Shown here in pieces: positions 1 to 5,283 of a DNA stretch of 5,357 nucleotides. Location: contig CAMHDG010000130.1 in assembly GCA_946183815.1 (NCBI GenBank), forward strand, positions 1 through 5,357. The letters are read 5' to 3'. Position numbers and translations under genes: made by a program. The notes beneath the pieces were generated by a model. The model had not been told where the DNA came from. It was given only the letters and a program-made list of their open reading frames with translations, and did not search any database. Within the stretch, counting starts at the first letter, position 1. The number at the start of each line of letters is the position of its first letter. This DNA is from an uncultured bacterium (GTDB taxonomy: Bacteria; Cyanobacteriota; Vampirovibrionia; Gastranaerophilales; Gastranaerophilaceae).

Positions 1-708
1 TTTTGTTTCACAATATATTGTTGCTCTAATTTTATCTATATCAGGTTCTTCCTTGTATTCATCCACCTTTACGGCAACTGAATGAGGTATCTCATCAGAG
101 GTATTAATCAAAATTTTTTCTCTTACTATTTCTTCTACTATTGAACGCATATTCTCTTCAGTAACAACATCGTCCGGATACAAAAACTCGCCCTCTGGCA
201 GATATTCTTTTATTGCCTCAACCAACTTTGATTTATTTTTACCTGTCTTTGCAGAAATTCTGACAATCTGTGCAAAATCAGGATAAAGTTCCTTGTATGA
301 CAATATATTCTCATCAATTTTTTTAGGCGATGCTTTATCCGTTTTATTTAATACCATAACAACAGGAACAGTAACCTTTTTTAAAACATTTTCTACTATC
401 CACTTATCCCCTTTTCCCGCAGGAGTGGATACATCAACCAAAAACAACACAACATCTGAATCAGGAACAGAAACCTTTGCCTCATCAAGCAAAAATTCAC
501 CTAATTTATTTAACGGTTTATGCATGCCGGGGGTATCAACAAAAACAATCTGAATATCATCTGTCGTGTAAATTCCCTTTATTCTTTTTCGTGTAGTTTG
601 TGCTTTATTCGTAGCAATAACAATCTTTTGCTCTAATATTTGATTTAATAGAGTTGATTTTCCAACATTTGGACGTCCTATAATTGCTACAAATCCTGTT
701 TTTGTCAT
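1..708 (-). CDS. era: GTPase Era, C-terminal part cut by window edge
   Basis: Era is an essential GTPase that binds 16S rRNA and assists maturation of the 30S ribosomal subunit. The reverse-strand reading gives 236 residues with every G motif in order: P-loop GRPNVGKS (11-18), switch I segment QTTRKRI (37-43), DTPGMHKP (58-65), NKTD (121-124) and SAK (152-154). The Era-specific linker follows (EFLYPDD, about 174-180), then the start of the KH RNA-binding domain with the signature REKIL and DEIPHSVAV (196-213). Family members are about 300 residues, so roughly 60 C-terminal residues, including the KH GxxG loop, lie beyond base 1. The ATG at 708 is well fixed: an in-frame TAG lies two codons upstream and a weak AGG Shine-Dalgarno sits just before it. 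The QTTR switch and DEIPHSVAV rule out Der (EngA), which has two G domains. Its own promoter is not clear; a terminator-like hairpin stands at 760-791. Confidence 0.96.
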   Translation of the reverse strand, partial: MTKTGFVAIIGRPNVGKSTLLNQILEQKIVIATNKAQTTRKRIKGIYTTDDIQIVFVDTPGMHKPLNKLGEFLLDEAKVSVPDSDVVLFLVDVSTPAGKGDKWIVENVLKKVTVPVVMVLNKTDKASPKKIDENILSYKELYPDFAQIVRISAKTGKNKSKLVEAIKEYLPEGEFLYPDDVVTEENMRSIVEEIVREKILINTSDEIPHSVAVKVDEYKEEPDIDKIRATIYCETK

Positions 709-729
709 AACCTAATTTTAATATAAAAA

Positions 730-757
730 TTTTCCATTTTCCATTTTCAAATTCCCA
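730..757. repeat. Four degenerate TTTTCCA heptamers
   Basis: Two exact copies of TTTTCCA (730-736, 737-743) are followed by TTTTCAA (744-750) and ATTCCCA (751-757), all in 7-bp register. Short tandem heptamer repeats between genes are known from cyanobacterial genomes (STRR sequences), where they have no assigned function. The tract lies in the 5' region of era. On the minus strand it reads as a purine-rich GGAAAAT tract that would be in the leader if era is transcribed from further upstream. At this length it may be chance low complexity in AT-rich DNA. Confidence 0.5.
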
Positions 758-759
758 TT

Positions 760-791
760 AATAATAAAAATGCCGATCTATTGATACGGCA
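760..791 (-). terminator. Intrinsic terminator upstream of era
   Basis: Read on the minus strand, TGCCG and ATC pair with GAT and CGGCA around an AATA loop. This gives an 8-bp stem with one bulged T (771-791), followed directly by TTTTTATTATT (770-760). That is the form of a Rho-independent terminator on the minus strand; on the plus strand no T-run follows the stem. No minus-strand protein gene lies to its right within the gap, so it must end either a small RNA or an attenuated leader of era, whose start codon is about 50 bases further on. Confidence 0.6.
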
Positions 792-861
792 CATACTCAC
801 GCTTTTTAATAGTGGAGGAGAAAATAAAGAAAAGAGATTAGATTAGTTACATATTCCATGT
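763..861 (-). ncRNA. Putative small RNA or era leader with anti-Shine-Dalgarno segment
   Basis: The predicted transcript starts near 861, about 7 bases after a promoter-like element, and ends in the T-run after the hairpin at 771-791, giving about 100 nt. It would have a small 5' hairpin (TACAT/ATGTA, 848-862), then a CU-rich stretch with little evident pairing containing CTCCTCC (820-814), then the terminator hairpin. Hairpin, CU-rich seed and terminator is a common plan for trans-acting small RNAs, and CCUCC motifs that pair with ribosome binding sites are known in several bacterial sRNA families. I recognise no named family. The alternative is a 5' leader of era whose terminator acts as an attenuator. 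No coding potential was seen on either strand. This call is inferred from signals only. Confidence 0.35.
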
Positions 862-866
862 ACCCG

Positions 867-896
867 TATATACAAAGTATATAACAATAAAGTCAA
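867..896 (-). promoter_or_regulatory. Sigma-70-type promoter for the minus-strand leader/small RNA
   Basis: On the minus strand, TTGACT (896-891, five of six matches to the -35 consensus) is followed after 18 bp by TATATA (872-867, four of six matches to -10). A start near 861-863 would place the terminator about 70 nt downstream and the era start codon about 155 nt downstream. AT-rich DNA gives many chance -10 boxes, so most of the weight rests on the good -35 and the terminator that follows. Confidence 0.4.
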
Positions 897-921
897 AATT
901 TCCGTTACAAAAGTTTAGAAT

Positions 922-1085
922 TAGTGAATAGCAAATAGTGAATAGTGAATAGAAGGGGGTAAAAATATTTGCACGAATACAAGCCAAAAGTCTGTATTCA
1001 TAACCATTTACAACATATTAAATATTTTTATTTTGAGAAATATTTTTAATTTCCCTATTCACTATCCACCATTCACTATTCACTC
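922..1085. repeat. Inverted-repeat element with TAGTGAA heptamer arms
   Basis: The left arm (922-952) is four tandem heptamers, TAGTGAA-TAGCAAA-TAGTGAA-TAGTGAA, plus TAG. The right arm (1055-1085), read on the other strand, has the same 31-bp layout (GAGTGAA-TAGTGAA-TGGTGGA-TAGTGAA-TAG). The arms agree at 26 of 31 positions. Inside them an 11-bp perfect inverted repeat, TAAAAATATTT at 960-970, matches AAATATTTTTA at 1038-1048, with another copy at 1020-1030. A transcript or single strand could therefore fold into a long hairpin. The centre (971-1019) has no open reading frame worth calling. No target-site duplication or transposase is visible, so it may be a MITE-like or REP-like dispersed element or a purely structural heptamer repeat. 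Its right end lies 4 bp from the putative activator site of the next gene. Confidence 0.7.
975..999. repeat. Small 7-bp inverted repeat inside the element
   Basis: GAATACA (975-981) and TGTATTC (993-999) are perfect complements separated by 11 bases. The pair lies in the central part of the larger inverted-repeat element and would form the tip structure of its long hairpin. No T-run follows on either strand, so it is not a terminator. A 7-bp match can arise by chance. Confidence 0.4.
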
Positions 1086-1089
1086 GAAA

Positions 1090-1107
1090 TGTTAAGACAT
1101 GTAACAA
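1090..1107 (+). promoter_or_regulatory. 18-bp regulatory motif, copy 1 (probable activator site)
   Basis: TGTTAAGACATGTAACAA lies 94 bp before the ATG of the 174-residue gene. The same 18 bases, with one difference (T for A at position 14), occur on the minus strand at 5301-5284, 90 bp before the start of the other orphan gene. The motif is a partial dyad, TGTTA-N7-TAACA. Its centre falls about 63 bp upstream of the predicted transcription start, a usual place for an activator that contacts RNA polymerase from upstream. I do not recognise the cognate regulator. Confidence 0.55.
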
Positions 1108-1125
1108 AGATATATAAAAAAGGGC

Positions 1126-1154
1126 AATTAGTATATACTCTTGCACTTTATATA
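1126..1154 (+). promoter_or_regulatory. Promoter of the 174-residue orphan gene
   Basis: AATTAG (1126-1131), a 17-bp spacer ending in CTT, and TATATA (1149-1154) match in order and exact spacing the elements before the minus-strand orphan gene (AATTAG-17-TATACT). The hexamer in the -35 position is poor against TTGACA, which fits activator dependence on the motif at 1090-1107. Predicted start is near 1161, giving a leader of about 23 nt with GAGGA (1172-1176) seven bases before the ATG. An alternative pair, TTGCAC (1141-1146) and TAGATT (1164-1169) with 17 bp between, is possible but has no counterpart at the other gene. Confidence 0.5.
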
Positions 1155-1183
1155 AATATAGAATAGATTATGAGGATAATTAT

Positions 1184-1708
1184 ATGCCGGGAGCATACAG
1201 TACAGATTTGAATGTTAACAACAATGGAGTGACACCACAACAGCAAGTTGGGGGCAATGTACCCGCTCAAATGCATGAAAATACATCAAATATCGAATTT
1301 ACCGGTAATGATGCTTATTATGCCGACTTTATGCCCGCTGATAACAGACAATATGATGACTATTCTGATTTTGAAACTCTTGGGGTTATAAAAAACTTTA
1401 CTGGAACAATGACTGATCTTCAAACACCTGAAGGCCAAGAACGTTTCCAAAAGAAAATGGAATATTCCGTTCAGGCAATGATTGACAGAAAAGTTACTTC
1501 TGATACGAATTGCAATGTGAGAACTCAATTCGGTCACCTTTTCCCTGCTGAAGACGGTTGGACTTTATCAAATACACCTCAAGGCTTGTTAGCAACTAAC
1601 CCGTTCGTTGAAGTCGGAAACGGCAGACGTGGCTATTCCGGATTACTCACACCTGACATGATTATGGCTCGTCAGGCTCAATATGAGCAAATGACAAGTG
1701 TTGCATAA
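1184..1708 (+). CDS. Unrecognised 174-residue soluble protein
   Basis: I do not recognise this protein. The start is well supported by GAGGA seven bases before the ATG, and the codon reading is clean to TAA. Residues 1-40 are Asn-, Gln- and Gly-rich and probably disordered. A Tyr/Asp/Phe-rich acidic stretch follows (about 43-65). The centre (65-105, FETLGVIKNFTGTMTDLQTP onward) looks helical and more ordered. The C-terminal part has Gly/Pro turns (GHLFPAEDGW, 117-126; FVEVGNGRRGYSG, 141-153) and a last helix. It has one Cys (110) and one Trp (126), no signal peptide and no membrane segment. It is monocistronic by context: its own promoter upstream and a 13-bp hairpin 25 bases after the stop. 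Its promoter architecture is shared with the 288-residue minus-strand gene, suggesting co-regulation. Possible roles include a secreted or surface-associated structural protein or a phage-like accessory protein; neither is shown. Confidence 0.8.
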   Translation: MPGAYSTDLNVNNNGVTPQQQVGGNVPAQMHENTSNIEFTGNDAYYADFMPADNRQYDDYSDFETLGVIKNFTGTMTDLQTPEGQERFQKKMEYSVQAMIDRKVTSDTNCNVRTQFGHLFPAEDGWTLSNTPQGLLATNPFVEVGNGRRGYSGLLTPDMIMARQAQYEQMTSVA

Positions 1709-1732
1709 ATAAACACTAGAACTATTTATTTT

Positions 1733-1771
1733 ATGACCTCTTTTTGATATTATTAATAAAAAAGAGGTCAT
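1733..1771 (+). terminator. 13-bp hairpin: terminator and/or ribosome-binding-site cover
   Basis: ATGACCTCTTTTT (1733-1745) and AAAAAGAGGTCAT (1759-1771) are perfect complements around a 13-base AT-rich loop. The hairpin starts 25 bases after the stop of the 174-residue gene and is followed by TTT and the ATG of the permease, so it can act as that gene's intrinsic terminator. Its right arm contains the GAGG (1764-1767) that is the permease Shine-Dalgarno, seven bases before the ATG. A transcript reading through would therefore have its ribosome binding site paired. Both roles can hold together. The choice between them is inference. Confidence 0.6.
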
Positions 1772-1774
1772 TTT

Positions 1775-2803
1775 ATGTTTTCTAAAAATAGTATCACCGT
1801 TAAGAACATCATTTTCTTAATCATGGTTATATTATTGATAAAATTTATTTCAAAAATAACACCTATTGCAATGTTATTCTTTGCAGGTTATGTTCTTGCC
1901 TGTTCATTAAACCCGCTTGTTGACAAGTTTGAAACGAAAATGTCAAGACCGCTCGCAACAAGTATTGTTTTAGGCGGAGTAACAATAATTATATTCGCAG
2001 TTCTTATTCCGCTTCTTGTAATTGCAACAAAACAAATTGAAACTTTGGTTATGTCTGCTCCGCAGCAATTTGAACTTATAAAAGCATTCATTCTAAAACA
2101 AAAAATTTTGGGACAATCAATCGTTTCAATGATTGATATACCGTCAATAATACAGCCGATGACAAATTTTACAAGACAAATTGTAGAAGAATCAATATCG
2201 CTCACACTGAATTTTGCATCAGCACTTGTATATCTTTTTGCAATGTGCGTTATAACATATTATTTTATAGTTGACAGAGATACAATAAGAAAAGGATTTA
2301 TGCTCCTTTTCCCTGACCATATAAAGCAAAAAGCAGACAAGATAACAAGTACAATTTCTCAAAAAATCGGTAATTATATTATTGCTCAACTTACCGCTAT
2401 AACAGGGGTTGGCATCTGTGTTATGATACCGCTTTTACTTATGGGTATTGACTGTGCCGTATTATTGGGCGTTCTGTCCGCTATACTCGATTTAATTCCT
2501 GTGGTTGGTCCAACTATTGCAGGAATAATCTGTGTATTTATGTGCTGGGGTTACGGTCCTGTTATAGTCGGGCTTGTTATTTTCTTCTTCATACTTGCCC
2601 AATGGATAGAAAACAATTTCGTAAGACCATACGTCTTTGGGAAATTCCTTGATTTACACCCGCTTATAATATTCTTTGCAATCTTTGTAACTGCAAAATT
2701 TTTAGGGGTAATCGGGGTTGTATTCGCTCCTGCACTTGCTGCGACAATAGCAGTTTTAGTCGATGAATTATACATCAAGCCTATAAATAGAAAGCCAAAC
2801 TAA
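1775..2803 (+). CDS. AI-2E family (PerM-type) membrane transporter
   Basis: This 342-residue protein belongs to the AI-2E/UPF0118 transporter family, which includes the AI-2 exporter TqsA, PerM and sodium/proton antiporters, so substrate cannot be named from sequence. It has the usual length and pattern of about eight membrane segments: roughly 10-26, 30-47, 59-84, 143-165, 203-225, 229-258, 261-278 and 297-330. The extended region between segments three and four (85-142) is typical. Family motifs visible are YYFIVDRD (162-169), LFPDH (178-182), DLIPVVGPTIAG (239-250), QWIENNFVRPYVFGK (276-290) and the GVIGVVFAPALA segment (311-322). The start has GAGG seven bases upstream, but this lies in the right arm of a strong hairpin. 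The stop TAA directly abuts the ATG of the radical SAM gene, implying one transcript and coupled translation. No convincing promoter is seen in the 66 bases after the preceding gene. Confidence 0.93.
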   Translation: MFSKNSITVKNIIFLIMVILLIKFISKITPIAMLFFAGYVLACSLNPLVDKFETKMSRPLATSIVLGGVTIIIFAVLIPLLVIATKQIETLVMSAPQQFELIKAFILKQKILGQSIVSMIDIPSIIQPMTNFTRQIVEESISLTLNFASALVYLFAMCVITYYFIVDRDTIRKGFMLLFPDHIKQKADKITSTISQKIGNYIIAQLTAITGVGICVMIPLLLMGIDCAVLLGVLSAILDLIPVVGPTIAGIICVFMCWGYGPVIVGLVIFFFILAQWIENNFVRPYVFGKFLDLHPLIIFFAIFVTAKFLGVIGVVFAPALAATIAVLVDELYIKPINRKPN

Positions 2804-4348
2804 ATGTCAGAAACTTATTTATATGAACGAAAACTTAATAAAAATGCCGACTACAATGTCTGGTTTACATTCCCTGAATGTAATTCATTTTCACTATCGT
2901 CAATAGGTTACTTATGGCTTTATAAAGAATTTGACGAATCAGAAAATATTTTTGTTGAAAGAATTTGTACTGACACAAAAACGACTCAACTTAAACCGCA
3001 AGATGTTAATGCAATAGGGTTTTCCTTTACTTTTGATATGGATTTTATAAATATTTTCAAAATACTCGAAAAATATAATATCCCTTTCAAATCAAAAGAC
3101 AGAAACTCATCACATCCTATTATTTTTGCAGGTGGACCTGTCCTCACAACGAACCCTGAACCTTACAAAGATATTTTTGATTTTATTGTTGTTGGGGACG
3201 GAGAGGGTGTGAACTTAAAGTCAGTCGAACTATGCAGACAATACAGGAAGAAATCTAAAAAAGACTTGCTTAAAGCCTTATCAGAAATAGAAGGAATCTA
3301 TGTTCCATATATCCACACAACAGATAACCCTGCAAGAAAATCTTTCCGCAAAATTGAAACACCCGTTTATACACCTATTCTTTGTGATGAAAGTTTCTTC
3401 TCAAACACTTTCATAATTGAAACCTCAAGAGGTTGTTCTAACTGCTGCGGGTTCTGTATTGCATCATATCTAAATTTACCTGTCAGATTTGTTCCGTACG
3501 AAAAAATTATTGAAACAATAGAATTAGGCTTAAAGTACACAAACAAAATTGCCCTACTAGGTGCATTAGTTAGTGCCCACCCACGTTTTGAAGATATTTG
3601 CAGTTATATCTATAACAAGGTTCAGTCTGGACAGGAAATAGAAATGAGTATTTCTTCTATGAGGGCAAACACTCTTACTCCAAATATAATAAAAACTCTT
3701 GTGGCAACAGGTCAAAAAAATATTACTATTGCAATAGAAGCCGCAACTGAAAGGTTACGTAAAGTAATAAACAAACATATAACGGAAGAAGAAATATTCA
3801 ATGCAATAAGAATCTCAAAAGAAAATGGGCTAAAAGGGATAAAAATCTATGCTATGCTGGGGCTTCCGACAGAAACAGAAGAAGATGTAAAAGACTTTAT
3901 CAGACTGGCAAAAGACTTAAAAAAAGAGTTCAAAGGGTTTGATATAACTTTTTCATTCTCAACTTTTGTTCCAAAACCACACACCCCGTTTCAGTTTGTT
4001 AAAAGAGAAGATACAAAATCTTTAGAGAAAAAAATAGACTATTTAAAAAAAGAGTTTCATAAAATCGGAATGGGAGCAAGATTTTCAAGTGCAAAATGGG
4101 ATTATTATCAAACACTTTTATCAAGAGGGGATAGCAGTCTGACCGATTACATTATTGAGGTATATAAACAAGGCGGTAAACTTGGGGCTTATCGTTCTGT
4201 TGCAAAACAAATGGGCATAAACACTGATAAATTTGTGACAAATGAACTTGACCCGCAAAAATTTATCCCGCCTTGGAATGTTGTTCAAATTCATCCAAGA
4301 AGGGATTTATTGATAAACGAATTTAATCGGCTTATGAAAAATGCTTAA
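2804..4348 (+). CDS. B12-binding-domain-type radical SAM protein (TIGR03960-like)
   Basis: This 514-residue protein has an N-terminal cobalamin-binding-like domain (about 20-140) with IGFSFTFDMD, IIFAGGPVLTTNPEP (106-120) and VVGDGEG (129-135). A radical SAM barrel follows. The [4Fe-4S] cluster ligands are C211, C215 and C218 (CX3CX2C, within RGCSNCCGFC), with an extra C214. Further family signatures are SISSMRANTLTP, IAIEAATERLRKVINKHITEEE, MLGLPTETEED (351-361) and FVPKPHTPF (388-396). These match the uncharacterised TIGR03960-type family; the C-terminal DUF2344 domain fused in some relatives is absent. No DxHxxG cobalamin motif is seen, so B12 binding is doubtful. The reaction is unknown; relatives include methylthiotransferases and methyltransferases. 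The ATG follows the permease stop with no gap and no strong Shine-Dalgarno, so translation is probably coupled. The stop overlaps the convergent minus-strand gene by four bases. Confidence 0.9.
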   Translation: MSETYLYERKLNKNADYNVWFTFPECNSFSLSSIGYLWLYKEFDESENIFVERICTDTKTTQLKPQDVNAIGFSFTFDMDFINIFKILEKYNIPFKSKDRNSSHPIIFAGGPVLTTNPEPYKDIFDFIVVGDGEGVNLKSVELCRQYRKKSKKDLLKALSEIEGIYVPYIHTTDNPARKSFRKIETPVYTPILCDESFFSNTFIIETSRGCSNCCGFCIASYLNLPVRFVPYEKIIETIELGLKYTNKIALLGALVSAHPRFEDICSYIYNKVQSGQEIEMSISSMRANTLTPNIIKTLVATGQKNITIAIEAATERLRKVINKHITEEEIFNAIRISKENGLKGIKIYAMLGLPTETEEDVKDFIRLAKDLKKEFKGFDITFSFSTFVPKPHTPFQFVKREDTKSLEKKIDYLKKEFHKIGMGARFSSAKWDYYQTLLSRGDSSLTDYIIEVYKQGGKLGAYRSVAKQMGINTDKFVTNELDPQKFIPPWNVVQIHPRRDLLINEFNRLMKNA

Positions 4349-5211
4349 CCGCCTTGTTGCTGTTTAAGTTGTTCTTCCTGACGTTGTTGTTCTAACAATT
4401 TTTGTTGTTGAATTTGTGCTTGTTTTTCTGCTTCTTCCTGTGCTAATTGTTCAGGAGTTTTGCCTGTTCCGTCTTGACCGGTTTCGCCTGCACCATTATT
4501 ATCGTCAGGTTTTTCAATGCCTCCGTTATTAGCAGGGTCGTCAACATTATCAGGGTTACCTGTTCCGTCAGGAGCACCTGCACCGTCTGTACCATTAGCA
4601 CCATCAGTACCACTTATACCACTAGTAGAAGTATCTGTCGGAGTTGGGTTCAGGGTTGCATCACCTGTTGAGGTTGGTGAACCAAAACCAGGCAATTCAG
4701 GCGAAAGAGAAAATCTTGGATTTGATGAAGTTAAACCGCCATCTGTAATATTCATTACATCGCCCGCACCAAAACTAGGATGTCCGCCTTTATTAGAGCC
4801 ATTGTCGGTTGCACCGCCCTGTGCACCATCACGTTCTGTATCACCTGTTGCTGTCAAGCCACTTGATAACTCAGGTGTCTGAACAGGAGTTGCCGTTGCT
4901 GCAACAGGAAGATTATCCATTTGAACGGCATCTGATAAACTGAATGTACCCCCGCTATTATTATCAGGAGGTAATAATGAACTACCCGCAGAAGAACCTG
5001 CCTGAGAACCTGATGTTTGGAAAGTAGGAGTTTGAACCTGATCAGGACTAACACCAAATATGTTATCAGTTCCATACTTATCAGCAAACGACATTTCACC
5101 CCCACCATTCGGAAATCCGTTAGGTTGAGGCATCTGAACTTGACCGACATTCATTCCATAGTCGTCTTGTCGCTTGCGGCGTAATTCGTCATCTTCTATT
5201 CGTAAACTCAT
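4345..5211 (-). CDS. Low-complexity 288-residue protein with C-terminal coiled coil
   Basis: I do not recognise this protein. The start at 5211 (MSLRIEDDELRRKRQDDYG) is preferred over an in-frame ATG at 5292 because AAGGA stands just upstream and because the conserved promoter lies between the two ATGs. The N-terminal 18 residues are strongly charged. Residues 19-250 are disordered in composition, rich in Gly, Asp, Asn, Thr, Ser and Pro, with a repetitive stretch GTDGANGTDGAGAPDGTGNP (201-220). Residues 252-285 are Gln/Glu/Lys/Leu-rich and should form a helix or coiled coil (QLAQEEAEKQAQ onward). It contains no Cys and no Trp and has no signal peptide or membrane segment. Such composition fits a scaffold, a secreted filament or linker protein, or a stress or phage-like protein. 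Its promoter matches that of the 174-residue gene. It converges on the radical SAM gene with stop codons overlapping in TTAA. Confidence 0.82.
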   Translation of the reverse strand: MSLRIEDDELRRKRQDDYGMNVGQVQMPQPNGFPNGGGEMSFADKYGTDNIFGVSPDQVQTPTFQTSGSQAGSSAGSSLLPPDNNSGGTFSLSDAVQMDNLPVAATATPVQTPELSSGLTATGDTERDGAQGGATDNGSNKGGHPSFGAGDVMNITDGGLTSSNPRFSLSPELPGFGSPTSTGDATLNPTPTDTSTSGISGTDGANGTDGAGAPDGTGNPDNVDDPANNGGIEKPDDNNGAGETGQDGTGKTPEQLAQEEAEKQAQIQQQKLLEQQRQEEQLKQQQGG

Positions 5212-5238
5212 GACTATCCTTACTTTTTGCTCTCTATA

Positions 5239-5267
5239 AGTATAAAGTTTTTTTGTAATACCTAATT
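5239..5267 (-). promoter_or_regulatory. Promoter of the 288-residue orphan gene
   Basis: On the minus strand AATTAG (5267-5262) is followed by a 17-bp spacer ending in CTT and then TATACT (5244-5239), the same order and spacing as the promoter at 1126-1154. TATACT matches the -10 consensus at five of six positions, while the -35 is weak. Predicted start is near 5232, giving a leader of about 21 nt with AGGATA before the ATG. The bases AATTAG, TAT, TAC and ACTTTATA are shared with the other promoter beyond the core boxes. Confidence 0.55.
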
Positions 5268-5283
5268 TCAGGAAGTTTGCATG

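Noticed and set aside
293..553. Plus-strand 86-codon reading frame
   Set aside because: It lies wholly inside the minus-strand era coding sequence, whose motifs are unmistakable. It shows no family features.
720..750. Promoter for era: TTGAAA and TATATT with 19 bp between
   Set aside because: Spacing is long and the predicted start falls about five bases before the ATG, inside the ribosome binding site. AT-rich DNA makes chance matches likely.
814..835. GGAGGAG on the plus strand as a ribosome binding site for a small gene
   Set aside because: No ATG, GTG or TTG follows at a usable distance and no open frame of note begins here. The motif is better read as CTCCTCC on the minus strand.
922..1085. 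CRISPR array
   Set aside because: Units are 7 bp, directly tandem and inverted between arms. There are no spacers of constant length and no cas gene.
1701..1729. Promoter for the permease: TTGCAT with a weak AT-rich -10
   Set aside because: The -10 candidates match poorly and there is no independent support. Read-through from upstream is at least as likely.
4381..4410. Terminator for the radical SAM gene (TTGTT/AACAA followed by T-run)
   Set aside because: The stem is AT-rich with a two-base loop and lies in Gln codons of the opposite gene, so it is not a credible intrinsic terminator.
4567..4626. Collagen-like Gly-X-Y repeat in the 288-residue protein
   Set aside because: Only about five triplets keep the register and few carry Pro in the expected positions, so a collagen triple helix is not supported.
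4447..4882. Plus-strand frames with Pro/Val/Ser-rich repeats opposite the 288-residue gene
   Set aside because: They are the complement of Gly/Asp/Thr/Asn-rich codons of the minus-strand gene and have no promoter of their own. The minus-strand frame has the conserved promoter and ribosome binding site.
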